Source: Phaeobacter cretensis (GTDB lineage Bacteria; Pseudomonadota; Alphaproteobacteria; Rhodobacterales; Rhodobacteraceae). From it: a DNA stretch of 64,000 bases. Of the stretch, positions 1 to 8,026 are shown in pieces (within the stretch, counting starts at the first letter, position 1; every line of letters begins with the position of its first letter). The stretch is taken from contig NZ_JBKBEU010000001.1 in assembly GCF_047372505.1 (NCBI RefSeq), forward strand, positions 2,666,001-2,730,000, written 5' to 3'. Under the pieces are notes generated by a model. It did not search any database. It was not told the DNA's origin and saw only the letters and a program-made list of their open reading frames with translations. The position numbers and the translations under genes are program-made.

Positions 1-888
1 GTAGCGACTTCGAAGAATGCCACGTTCCTATTGCGGCGTGGTTTCATGGAATACCACGCTGATCGTTTTGCAGACCATTCGCTCATGGTCTTGCGCGAGG
101 ATACCATTGTTGCGTTGTTGCCAGCCAGTCAGATTGGGCAGACCCTAGTGAGCCATGGCGGGCTAACCTATGGCGGGGTTCTTACAGGTCCAAAAATGAG
201 TGCTGCGCTGATGTTGTCGGTGTTCGATTCACTGAAACGATACGCGATGGTCGCTGGCCTGACGGAGTTGAACTACAAGCCGATCCCGCATATTTATCAC
301 CGCCAACCTGCCGAAGAGGACCTGTATGCTTTGTTTCGCCATGGCGCATCCCTGGTGCGTGTGGATGCCTCAGCGACAGTATTGATCGGCGATAGGCTGC
401 CATTTGGTAGCGGTAAGAAAGACGGGCTGCGCAAAGCTCGCAAGGCCGGCCTAACCGCCCGTCAAAGCAATGATTGGCCAGAATGTTGGGCACTGCTAAC
501 TGCTGTGCTCGCAGAGCGTCATGATGCCAGACCTGTTCATAGCTTAGACGAAATTCAGCGGCTTGCCGTGCTTTTCCCGGATCAGATCCGCCTGTTCGGT
601 GCCTATGATGAAGATCAGATGATTTCGGCGCTAGTGATTTTTGACTGTGGGCCCGCCGTGCATGTTCAATACATCGCTTCCAGTCCGGTAGGTCGCCAGC
701 ATGGCGGGGTGGATCTGATTGTTAAAACCCTGCTTGAAGAGGTCTATTCTGATCGCAAGTGGTTGGACTTTGGGATTTCAACGACAGATCACGGCATGGC
801 ACTGAACGAAGGTCTGGCACAGCAAAAGGAAATGTTTGGCGCTCGAACCACGATCTACCAACACTACACGCTGGATTTGACTGCATGA
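1..888 (+). CDS. FemAB/BioF2-like GNAT acyltransferase, 5' truncated by window edge
   Basis: The reading frame is open to base 1 (VATSKNATFLLRRGFMEYHADRF), so the true start lies outside the window; an internal TTG at 31 is probably not the start. The visible ~295 residues look like the FemAB / BioF2-like acetyltransferase fold (peptidyl- or aminoacyl-transfer GNAT relatives). Supporting features are the early FMEYHADRF-DHSL stretch, a basic central GSGKKDGLRKARKAGL segment that resembles the loop preceding the second GNAT lobe, and a C-terminal half with HVQYIAS and LDFGIST strands. The stop overlaps the next start (ATGA at 885-888), so the two genes are translationally coupled. The coupling to a glycosyltransferase suggests modification of a cell-surface glycan, but the substrate cannot be read from the sequence. 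Family assignment is by eye and fairly confident; function is open. Confidence 0.7.
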   Translation, partial: VATSKNATFLLRRGFMEYHADRFADHSLMVLREDTIVALLPASQIGQTLVSHGGLTYGGVLTGPKMSAALMLSVFDSLKRYAMVAGLTELNYKPIPHIYHRQPAEEDLYALFRHGASLVRVDASATVLIGDRLPFGSGKKDGLRKARKAGLTARQSNDWPECWALLTAVLAERHDARPVHSLDEIQRLAVLFPDQIRLFGAYDEDQMISALVIFDCGPAVHVQYIASSPVGRQHGGVDLIVKTLLEEVYSDRKWLDFGISTTDHGMALNEGLAQQKEMFGARTTIYQHYTLDLTA

Positions 889-2375
889 GTGCGAGCCCGG
901 ATCAGACGACAGACAAAGACACGCAAAAGCATGATCTTGACGTGCTGTCTTCGACTTTGCGAGAGCAAGCGCTCGGGGCCCGCCGCTTTTGTGATGCCCT
1001 GATTTTTGGCCGCCTTTATGGACGCTTACATTGGGACAATATTTCAGGCTTCTTTGGCGATGACGCTTTTGAGCAGGCGTTATTTGACCGCTGGCAAGAA
1101 AAACTGATGCCTGAGGGCGCGGAGCAGCTTCCGTTGGCGGAACCTGGGCATTGGTGCCATATCGCAACTCGCATCTATCCGGCGGGCGGGCACACCCGGC
1201 TCCTACGGACCCTGGTTGAGGGCGCAAAGGGAAATGTATCGCAACAAACGCTGCTGCTGACACAGCGATCATCGCGTGAGGCTATCGGTAAACTGCCCAA
1301 AGCGCTTGATGCTGTTGGGGAGTTGAACGGCTCGCCAGAGCGCATCGCTCGCAGATTGTGCCAAGAAGCAGCGCGGGCCGAAGTAGTGCTGATGCATAAT
1401 CATCCGGATGATATCGGCGCGGCGCTGGCTGCGCGGTGCCTGCGGGCTGCGGGACGGCGGGTATTGTTCGTGAACCACGCCGATCACGTCTTTTCCTTCG
1501 GGCCAGGGGCGGCCGATGTCGTTCTTGAGATTTGCGCAACTGGCTGGCGGACAACCGAAAATCGCCGAACTGCACATGCCCAGCAATTCATGGGTATCCC
1601 GGCAGTACGATCTGACCACCAGATGCCGACGACCACTGACAATCGCTCAGGGCCGATCCTGTCTATCGGTGGGCCTGGAAAATTTGCGCCGATTGGAGAT
1701 TTGAGTTTTCCCGATTTTCTCGATCGGATTTTGCCATTGGTTTCCAATGATGTGATGCTGATTGGACCTAGCGAAAAAGATCCGTGGTGGGAACCGATCC
1801 TGACAAAATACCCAGGTCGCGTACGGTTGTGTGGTGTGCAACCTGCCGAAAGATTGAGGGCGGCATTTGCCACCTCGTCTTGTTACGTAGACAGCTTTCC
1901 ACTTGACGGTGGCAGTGTCTTTCCCGAGGCGGTTATGGCTGGACTGCCGGCCTTTGCCCTCAATCAGGGGGCGGCACCCGGTGTCAGCCCAACCGACGTG
2001 CTTCGCCAGCCCGATATGACAAGCATGGTGCAGGATCTTGCCGCATTTCTGAATGGCGCCGATTACCTTTATGACATCGCCACAGTCAGACAAGATATAG
2101 TGTCGCTGTTGTCGGTTGAGGCTGTGGCGGAGAGGGTGCGCAGCGCCGCCGAAGGTGATATTTTACCTCCACCGAATAGCCTGATGCGTTTGGGTAATCG
2201 CAGTTCAGACTACAATGCTGAACGATGGGTAGCAGCCGGTAAGATGCATGTGCCAAAACGGATCTGGCGGGGATTGAGTCTTATGAGGCGGCTTCGACTG
2301 CGCTATGACTTCGGTGCTTTGCCAGTCAGCGCTGCGGTCAAGTCTCAGTTGAAGAAGAGAGTATTGCTGGGGTAG
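885..2375 (+). CDS. GT-B-type glycosyltransferase (GT4/GT41-like)
   Basis: A 496-residue protein starting at the ATG of the ATGA overlap with the preceding acyltransferase; a longer frame upstream to 759 exists but lies inside that gene. The N-terminal half has a glycosyltransferase-B style acceptor-domain motif (YPAGGHTRLL) and a VVLMHNHPDD strand. The C-terminal half carries the nucleotide-sugar signature region, YVDSFPLDGGSVFPEAVMAGLP, which resembles the E-x7-E / O-GlcNAc-transferase-like donor site. No signal peptide or membrane segment is seen, so it is likely cytosolic or membrane-peripheral. It ends 13 bases before the convergent GntR gene. Donor and acceptor sugars are unknown. Confidence 0.7.
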   Translation: MSASPDQTTDKDTQKHDLDVLSSTLREQALGARRFCDALIFGRLYGRLHWDNISGFFGDDAFEQALFDRWQEKLMPEGAEQLPLAEPGHWCHIATRIYPAGGHTRLLRTLVEGAKGNVSQQTLLLTQRSSREAIGKLPKALDAVGELNGSPERIARRLCQEAARAEVVLMHNHPDDIGAALAARCLRAAGRRVLFVNHADHVFSFGPGAADVVLEICATGWRTTENRRTAHAQQFMGIPAVRSDHQMPTTTDNRSGPILSIGGPGKFAPIGDLSFPDFLDRILPLVSNDVMLIGPSEKDPWWEPILTKYPGRVRLCGVQPAERLRAAFATSSCYVDSFPLDGGSVFPEAVMAGLPAFALNQGAAPGVSPTDVLRQPDMTSMVQDLAAFLNGADYLYDIATVRQDIVSLLSVEAVAERVRSAAEGDILPPPNSLMRLGNRSSDYNAERWVAAGKMHVPKRIWRGLSLMRRLRLRYDFGALPVSAAVKSQLKKRVLLG

Positions 2376-2388
2376 GTCGCTCTTGACC

Positions 2389-3051
2389 TCATCCCAGTTC
2401 CTTCAGTGTCAGAAGCAGGGTTTCGCAGGCCCCGGTAATATGGTCGCGCGTCAACGAGGCCGCCAGATCTGCATCACCAGACACACAGGCGTTCCAGATG
2501 GCCAGATGTTCACTGTTGGCGCGTTCATTGCCGTCGGATAGAACCAGCTGCGCACGCAGGTAGCTGTCGACGCGATCCATCGCATTGTCGATCACATCCA
2601 TATGGTAGTGCAGCCCGCTCTCGCGGTAGAGGGTCGAATGAAAATCGCGGTTCAAATCACCCCAGGTCATCGGGTCTTCCGACTGCGAAAACGCCTCCAG
2701 ACAATCTTTGGCCTTCGAAAGAGCAGCTGGTGACATGCGCGGCACCGCGCGACGGATTACCTCTGGTTCCAGAACCGCACGGAAATCAAAGATTTCCTGG
2801 GCTTCCTGCGCAGATAAGCTCGATACAACAGCCCCCTTGTAGCGTTGGGTTTTGACCAGACCCTGCTCTTCTAGGCGTGAAATCGCCTCACGTACCGGGA
2901 TTCGGCTTGTATTGAACATCTGCGCGATTTCATCCTGCCGTAACGGCTCGCCTTCTTTCAGGTCTCCTTCAATGATCGCCTTTCGCAACGCGTCAAAGAC
3001 GATCGCCGAGGCCGAGGCGGTCTTAGATATATCAACAGATTTCAACTTCAT
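2389..3051 (-). CDS. GntR family regulator, FCD subfamily (probable hydroxyproline repressor)
   Basis: A 220-residue transcription factor. The N-terminal winged helix-turn-helix spans about residues 15-80 (IVFDALRKAIIEGDLKEGEP, then QDEIAQMFNTSRIPVREAISRLEEQGLV, the classic GntR recognition helix). The C-terminal all-helical FCD ligand-binding domain covers about 85-215, with the histidines expected for a metal/carboxylate site (DFHSTLY, HYHMDVI, EHLAIWNA). The ATG at 3051 follows a good Shine-Dalgarno (AAGGAG, 6-base spacing). The gene is divergent from the hydroxyproline catabolic operon, and a perfect palindrome between them (3123-3138) is the probable operator. GntR/FCD proteins next to catabolic operons usually repress until the substrate or an intermediate binds; that role is inferred. 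Confidence 0.88.
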   Translation of the reverse strand: MKLKSVDISKTASASAIVFDALRKAIIEGDLKEGEPLRQDEIAQMFNTSRIPVREAISRLEEQGLVKTQRYKGAVVSSLSAQEAQEIFDFRAVLEPEVIRRAVPRMSPAALSKAKDCLEAFSQSEDPMTWGDLNRDFHSTLYRESGLHYHMDVIDNAMDRVDSYLRAQLVLSDGNERANSEHLAIWNACVSGDADLAASLTRDHITGACETLLLTLKELG

Positions 3052-3122
3052 TTTTGCGCTCCTTCTCTATCTTATATCCCCGTTCACGGGCGTTGGGAAA
3101 GACTGGATAGTTCTTATATTGA

Positions 3123-3138
3123 ATATTGGATCCAATAT
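3123..3138. promoter_or_regulatory. Perfect 16-bp palindrome, probable GntR/FCD operator
   Basis: The sequence ATATTGGATCCAATAT is a perfect inverted repeat in the 159-base gap between the divergent GntR gene (start 3051) and the deaminase gene (start 3211). FCD-type GntR proteins commonly bind short palindromes of the form TTGG-N2-CCAA or TTGTATACAA. The site lies 73 bases upstream of the deaminase ATG in an AT-rich stretch likely to hold both promoters, so binding could repress both directions. Confidence 0.7.
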
Positions 3139-3210
3139 GTGTTATGCAATATACAGAGATACCGAGTCTCCCTTGAGCTCGGATTTAGACCCATTGAAGA
3201 GGACCCAACG

Positions 3211-4170
3211 ATGACACACCCCGTATTTTCCGGCTGTATTCCAGCTCTGATGACACCCTGCACGGCAGATCGCCGTCCGGATTTCGATGCGCTGGTGAAG
3301 AAGGGGCAAGAGCTGATCTCAAAGGGTATGTCAGCGGTCGTCTATTGTGGGTCAATGGGAGACTGGCCGTTGATCAGCGACGCTGAGCGGATGGAAGGTG
3401 TCGCGCGTTTGGTCGCGGCTGGTGTGCCGACCATTGTTGGCACTGGTGCAGTGAACACAACGCAAGCTGCAGCGCATGCAGCCCACGCGGCAGAGATCGG
3501 CGCTGCTGGTTTGATGGTGATTCCACGCGTATTGTCTCGCGGCAGCTCGGTAGCCGCGCAACGCGATCATTTTGCCGCCGTCCTGTCTGCCGCTCCGACG
3601 TTGCCTGCAGTGATCTACAACAGCCCGTACTACGGGTTTGCCACGCGCGCGGATCTGTTTTTCGATCTGCGGCGCGATCATTCCAATTTGATCGGATTCA
3701 AAGAATTCGGCGGCGCGGATGACCTGCGCTACGCAGCAGAGAACATTACCTCGCAGGATAGCAGCGTTACTCTTATGATTGGCGTCGATACCACAGTGTT
3801 CCACGGTTACGTGAATTGTGGGGCAGGTGGTGCAATCACCGGCATCGGAAACGCGCTGCCAAGTCAGGTGCTGCACCTTGTCTCGCTCTGTCAACTGGCC
3901 GCAAAGGGTAACGCGACAGCACGCCGTCAGGCTCAGGAGTTGGAAGCCGCCTTGGCAGTCCTGTCCTCCTTTGACGAAGGCGCGGATCTCGTTCTCTACT
4001 ACAAACATCTGATGGTATTGAACGGGGACAGTGAGTACAGCCTGCACTTCAATGAAAGTGATAGGCTTAGTGCCAGTCAGCAGGCTTACGTTGAAGCACA
4101 ATATGAGCTGTTCCGCAGCTGGTATGCTGATTGGAGCAAACAGCCGGATGTCGCGGCGCTATGCGAGTAA
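3211..4170 (+). CDS. DHDPS/NAL family lyase, probable 1-pyrroline-4-hydroxy-2-carboxylate deaminase
   Basis: A 319-residue class I aldolase-fold enzyme of the dihydrodipicolinate synthase / N-acetylneuraminate lyase family. The start at 3211 follows GAAGAGGA at 3195-3202; the frame extends upstream to 3139 but that part does not look like the family. Visible motifs are GSMGDWPLIS (the equivalent of the GTTGE loop), the active-site tyrosine in YNSPYYG (Y136) and the Schiff-base lysine in IGFKEFGG (K164). Its place before an epimerase with two catalytic cysteines, a semialdehyde dehydrogenase and a D-amino-acid dehydrogenase matches bacterial trans-4-hydroxy-L-proline degradation. There this family converts 1-pyrroline-4-hydroxy-2-carboxylate to 2-ketoglutarate semialdehyde and ammonia. 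The family is certain; the substrate rests on context. It overlaps the next gene by 10 bases. Confidence 0.85.
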   Translation: MTHPVFSGCIPALMTPCTADRRPDFDALVKKGQELISKGMSAVVYCGSMGDWPLISDAERMEGVARLVAAGVPTIVGTGAVNTTQAAAHAAHAAEIGAAGLMVIPRVLSRGSSVAAQRDHFAAVLSAAPTLPAVIYNSPYYGFATRADLFFDLRRDHSNLIGFKEFGGADDLRYAAENITSQDSSVTLMIGVDTTVFHGYVNCGAGGAITGIGNALPSQVLHLVSLCQLAAKGNATARRQAQELEAALAVLSSFDEGADLVLYYKHLMVLNGDSEYSLHFNESDRLSASQQAYVEAQYELFRSWYADWSKQPDVAALCE

Positions 4171-5123
4171 TCGACAGTCATACCGGCGGTGAGCCGACCC
4201 GCCTGATCCTGTCAGGCGGGCCGGATCTCGGCAACGGATCTCTGGCAGAACGGGCGGAACGCCTGTCCCGTGAGCATCAAGATTTTTGCGCCTCTGTACT
4301 GTCTGAGCCGCGTGGCCATGATGCTATGGTCGGCGCGCTACTTGTGCCTCCAACGGATCCGACCTGCGCTGCCGGTGTGATTTACTTCAATCCGGTTGGG
4401 CCGCTGGGTATGTGTGGACATGCGACCATCGGCACCGCTGTCAGTCTCAACCATTTGGGTCGTCTTGATCTCGGAGAGCATCGTTTCGAAACACCTGTTG
4501 GTGTCGTCGGGGTTCACCTGCAAACGCCAAACCAAGCGGCGGTCGAGAATGTCGAGAGCGAACGCTATCGCACCAATGTCTCGGTGGATGTGCCAGAGCT
4601 GGGCCAGATTATTGGCGATATTGCATGGGGGGGGAACTGGTTTTTCCTCACCTCGGATGCACCGGCACCGCTGACATTGGCCAATGTTGATGTGCTAACC
4701 AGTAGCGCCGTGGCCGTGCGTCGCGCCTTGGTCGCGGCAAAGATTACAGGTCGCGATGGCGCTTTGATCGATCATGTGGAGTTTGTTGGGGCCCCAATGA
4801 GCCGGACAGGAAATGCACGTAACTTTGTGCTCTGTCCGGGGATCGCGTACGACCGGTCTCCTTGTGGAACAGGGTCGGCGGCTAAACTGGCCTGCCTAGC
4901 AGCGGCGGGCGATCTGGCTCCCGGCGTGACTTGGATACAGGAAAGCGTGATCGGAAGTACCTATGCGCTGCACTACCGTCCTGGCCCAACTGGTGGCGTG
5001 ATCGCAACCATTACCGGTTCAGCATTTGTAACCGGAGAAACTGTTTTGAACTTTGATCACGCAGACCCTTATCGGGCCGGGATCACTACCCAAGAGGTAC
5101 AGCAATGGAATATCGTAACCTGA
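4161..5123 (+). CDS. 4-hydroxyproline 2-epimerase (proline racemase family)
   Basis: A 320-residue proline-racemase-fold enzyme that interconverts trans-4-hydroxy-L-proline and cis-4-hydroxy-D-proline. The start at 4161 (MRVIDSHTGGEPTR) is chosen because this is the conserved N-terminus of the family; a TTG at 4131 would add ten atypical residues. Both catalytic cysteines are present: C85 in GMCGHATIG and C235 in DRSPCGTGSAAK. Two cysteines fit an epimerase or racemase rather than trans-3-hydroxyproline dehydratase, in which the second position is usually threonine. The gene overlaps its neighbours on both sides (10 and 19 bases), indicating tight coupling in the operon. Confidence 0.9.
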   Translation: MRVIDSHTGGEPTRLILSGGPDLGNGSLAERAERLSREHQDFCASVLSEPRGHDAMVGALLVPPTDPTCAAGVIYFNPVGPLGMCGHATIGTAVSLNHLGRLDLGEHRFETPVGVVGVHLQTPNQAAVENVESERYRTNVSVDVPELGQIIGDIAWGGNWFFLTSDAPAPLTLANVDVLTSSAVAVRRALVAAKITGRDGALIDHVEFVGAPMSRTGNARNFVLCPGIAYDRSPCGTGSAAKLACLAAAGDLAPGVTWIQESVIGSTYALHYRPGPTGGVIATITGSAFVTGETVLNFDHADPYRAGITTQEVQQWNIVT

Positions 5124-6535
5124 TTGCAGGCGGCTGGTCAGACACCGCCGCCGCGAGCGCCAATATCAACCCTTCCGATACTCAGGATATTCTGGGATAT
5201 GCGGCAGATAGCCCGGTCAAAGATATGGACCGTGCAATAGCAGCCGCGCGCGACGCGGCACCTGGATGGGCGGCCAGCACACCACAACAGCGATTTGACG
5301 TGTTGGATGCCATCGGAACTGAGATTCTGGCCCGCAAGGCCGAACTCGGTCACCTGTTGTCTCGCGAAGAGGGCAAGACACTTCCAGAAGGCATCGGAGA
5401 GGCCGCGCGCGCGGGGCAGATTTTCAAGTTCTTTGCCGGTGAGACCCTGCGCCAAGCGGGAGAAACCCTTGGCTCTGTACGCCCGGGCGTCGGTGTTGAG
5501 GTCACTCGATCGCCGGTTGGGGTTGTTGGCCTGATCACGCCCTGGAACTTTCCTATCGCTATCCCCGCCTGGAAAGTCGCCCCGGCGCTGGCTTACGGCA
5601 ATGCCGTTGTTTTGAAACCTGCTGAGCTGACGCCCGGCTGTGCCCACGCACTGGCTGAGATTATTGATCGCTCGGGTTTGCCGGCTGGGGTATTCAATGT
5701 GGTCTTTGGCATCGGCCGCACGGTTGGTCAGAGCCTCGTAAACAGTCGTGATGTCGATGCGATCTCTTTCACCGGATCGGTTGAAACGGGGGGTGCGATC
5801 GCGGCTGCATGTGGCACGCAACGTAAGAAATTGCAGCTAGAGATGGGCGGTAAGAACCCGATGGTGGTGCTGGATGATGCTGATCTGGATACAGCCGTTG
5901 AGGCCAGCCTGAATGGTGCGTTCTATTCTACCGGTCAACGTTGTACCGCCTCCTCACGGCTGATTGTGACAGAAGGGATCCACGATCGGTTTGTTGCCGC
6001 GCTTGGCGAACGCATGACCAGTCTTCAGGTTGGCAATGCGCTAGACGACAGCACCCAGATTGGGCCAGTTGTTGATGAGCGTCAGCTGGAAAAGGATCTC
6101 TATTATCTGGATGTTGCAGCTATGGAAGGCGGGCGGCTTCTGGGAGGTCAAACGCTACAACGTACGACCAATGGTTTCTATCTCGCGCCTGCGCTTGTGA
6201 CCGAGACATCAAATGATATGCGGATCAACCAAGAAGAGGTATTCGGCCCTCTGGCGTCGGTCATCCGTGTTGAAGGCTACGATGAGGCGCTGATGGTGGC
6301 CAACGATACGCCCTTTGGTCTTAGTGCCGGGATCTGCACCGGGTCACTGAAATACGCCACGCATTTCAAGGCCAATGTCGAGGCTGGTATGGCCATGGTG
6401 AACTTGCCAACGGCAGGGGTTGATTATCACGTTCCGTTTGGCGGCACCAAGGGCTCCAGCTTCGGTGCGCGCGAGCAGGGCAGCCATGCGAAAGAGTTTT
6501 ATACAAAAGTCAAAACCGCCTACACTCTAGCGTAA
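5105..6535 (+). CDS. Aldehyde dehydrogenase, probable 2-ketoglutarate semialdehyde dehydrogenase
   Basis: A 476-residue NAD(P)-dependent aldehyde dehydrogenase. Visible signatures are TPWNFPIAIPAWKVAPAL (cofactor site), the general-base glutamate in LEMGGK (E246), the catalytic cysteine in STGQRCTASS (C280) and EEVFGPL near the C-terminus. In this operon its expected role is the last step of hydroxyproline breakdown, oxidising 2-ketoglutarate semialdehyde (2,5-dioxopentanoate) to 2-ketoglutarate for the TCA cycle. The start overlaps the epimerase stop by 19 bases. The family is certain; the substrate comes from the neighbours, since sugar-acid pathways use the same enzyme. Confidence 0.88.
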   Translation: MEYRNLIAGGWSDTAAASANINPSDTQDILGYAADSPVKDMDRAIAAARDAAPGWAASTPQQRFDVLDAIGTEILARKAELGHLLSREEGKTLPEGIGEAARAGQIFKFFAGETLRQAGETLGSVRPGVGVEVTRSPVGVVGLITPWNFPIAIPAWKVAPALAYGNAVVLKPAELTPGCAHALAEIIDRSGLPAGVFNVVFGIGRTVGQSLVNSRDVDAISFTGSVETGGAIAAACGTQRKKLQLEMGGKNPMVVLDDADLDTAVEASLNGAFYSTGQRCTASSRLIVTEGIHDRFVAALGERMTSLQVGNALDDSTQIGPVVDERQLEKDLYYLDVAAMEGGRLLGGQTLQRTTNGFYLAPALVTETSNDMRINQEEVFGPLASVIRVEGYDEALMVANDTPFGLSAGICTGSLKYATHFKANVEAGMAMVNLPTAGVDYHVPFGGTKGSSFGAREQGSHAKEFYTKVKTAYTLA

Positions 6536-6543
6536 AGGCGGTC

Positions 6544-6571
6544 AGGTGGCGGGGTTTAGGCTCCGCCACTT
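6544..6571 (+). terminator. Intercistronic hairpin after the aldehyde dehydrogenase gene
   Basis: GTGGCGG at 6546-6552 pairs with CCGCCAC at 6563-6569, and flanking bases add weaker pairs. It fills the gap before the D-amino-acid dehydrogenase gene. There is no uridine run, so it more likely protects or attenuates the mRNA than fully terminates it. Confidence 0.4.
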
Positions 6572-6588
6572 CTATGAAGGCAGGGCAT

Positions 6589-7839
6589 ATGGCAAAGACA
6601 GTTTTGGTGATCGGTGCGGGCGTTGTAGGTGTCAGCACCGCGTTGCGTTTACAGAGCGAGCTGGCGTCCGAAGGCGGTCAGGTTATCTTGCTTGATCGCA
6701 AGGGTGTCGCAGAAGAAACCTCAGCGGGCAACGCCGGGGCCTTTGCCTTCACCGATCTTGAACCGCTCGCCACGCCCGGCATCATGAAAAAAGCTCCGGC
6801 CTGGCTTTTGGATCCTCTAGGACCGCTCTCAGTACCGCCTGCTTATGCGCTACAGTTGACGCCTTGGCTGATCCGATTTTGGCGCGCGAGTTGGCGAGAT
6901 CGCTATCAGGCGGTAGTCAGGGCGCAGGCGTCCTTAATGAATTTGGCTCAGGCCGCAGCAGAACGCCAGATCTCTGACACCAAAGGTGAAGCGATGATCC
7001 AGCGCGAAGGGGCTCTGCAACTTTATGAATCCGAGGCTGAGTTTGCCGCCAGCCAGCGTGGATGGCAGCTGCGCCGTGATCATGATATCCGGTTTTCCCT
7101 GCTACACAGCCCAGCCGAAATTGCCGAGATCCAGCCAGGACTGAGTTCCCGTTTTACGCATGCGGGTTTCACTCCGGACTGGATGAACACCTGTGATCCC
7201 AAAGCTTGGGTTGAGCATCTTTTTCAAGCTTTCATGGCGCGTGGCGGCCAGTTGCGGCGCACTGAGGTGCTTCATTTGGAATCTACTGATAACGTCGTGA
7301 CGCTTGCCACCAATGGCGAGAGTATCACCGCTGACCAAGTGGTCGTAGCAGCTGGTGCATGGTCCCACCATCTGGCCAATCGTTTGGGCGAGAAGTTACC
7401 ACTGGAAACCGAGCGGGGATATAATACCACATTGCCAGCAGGCTCTTTTGATCTGCGCACCCATATCACGTTTAGTGGGCATGGGTTTGTGGTAAGCCGT
7501 ATTCGTGGTGGTGTACGGGTCGGCGGGGCGGTTGAACTCGGCGGCCTGAAGCTGCCGCCAAATTTCAAACGTGCTGATACGCTCTTGTCCAAGGCTTCGC
7601 GGTTCATGCCTGAACTGGACACGACTGGTGGTACGCAGTGGATGGGTTTCCGTCCATCTCTGCCCGATAGTCTGCCGGTGATCGGACCAGCCAAGCGCGA
7701 CCCGCGGATTACCTATGCTTTCGGCCACGGCCATGTCGGATTAACCCAATCGGCGGCGACTGCTGAACTGGTTACGGATCTGGTTCAGGGGAGGAGCCCC
7801 TCTATTGATTTGGTCCCATTTGGGGCTGATCGTTTTTGA
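6589..7839 (+). CDS. FAD-dependent D-amino-acid dehydrogenase, probable D-hydroxyproline dehydrogenase
   Basis: A 416-residue DadA-type flavoprotein. The N-terminal FAD-binding Rossmann motif is VLVIGAGVVGVSTALRL, followed by TSAGNAGAFAF, the typical DadA-like loop. The C-terminal FAD contact is seen in GFRPSLPDSLPVIGPA and the histidine-rich GHGHVGLTQS. The ATG at 6589 has AAGGCAGGG upstream, while an ATG at 6574 would add five residues. In the hydroxyproline pathway such an enzyme oxidises cis-4-hydroxy-D-proline to 1-pyrroline-4-hydroxy-2-carboxylate, the substrate of the deaminase encoded upstream. With this gene the window holds all four enzymes from trans-4-hydroxy-L-proline to 2-ketoglutarate; no transporter for the substrate is present. 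Confidence 0.87.
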   Translation: MAKTVLVIGAGVVGVSTALRLQSELASEGGQVILLDRKGVAEETSAGNAGAFAFTDLEPLATPGIMKKAPAWLLDPLGPLSVPPAYALQLTPWLIRFWRASWRDRYQAVVRAQASLMNLAQAAAERQISDTKGEAMIQREGALQLYESEAEFAASQRGWQLRRDHDIRFSLLHSPAEIAEIQPGLSSRFTHAGFTPDWMNTCDPKAWVEHLFQAFMARGGQLRRTEVLHLESTDNVVTLATNGESITADQVVVAAGAWSHHLANRLGEKLPLETERGYNTTLPAGSFDLRTHITFSGHGFVVSRIRGGVRVGGAVELGGLKLPPNFKRADTLLSKASRFMPELDTTGGTQWMGFRPSLPDSLPVIGPAKRDPRITYAFGHGHVGLTQSAATAELVTDLVQGRSPSIDLVPFGADRF

Positions 7840-8026
7840 TGCTGTGCCTGCTACGTAAAAAGTAGATAAATCCGCCGGTTGTCTAATTGGGGCGAACCGT
7901 TGCTCACACCCTTGAGTGATCCGCAAAACAACCGTGAACGAATTCGAAGGAATTGCGTGGTTACCTCAAAGGCGTTCCGTCACTTAGCGACAGAATCAGT
8001 ACTAAAAATCAGGAGACATGCGTGCA

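Noticed and set aside
3352..4101. 249-codon minus-strand frame
   Set aside because: Antisense to the aldolase-family deaminase gene, cysteine-rich and without recognisable motifs.
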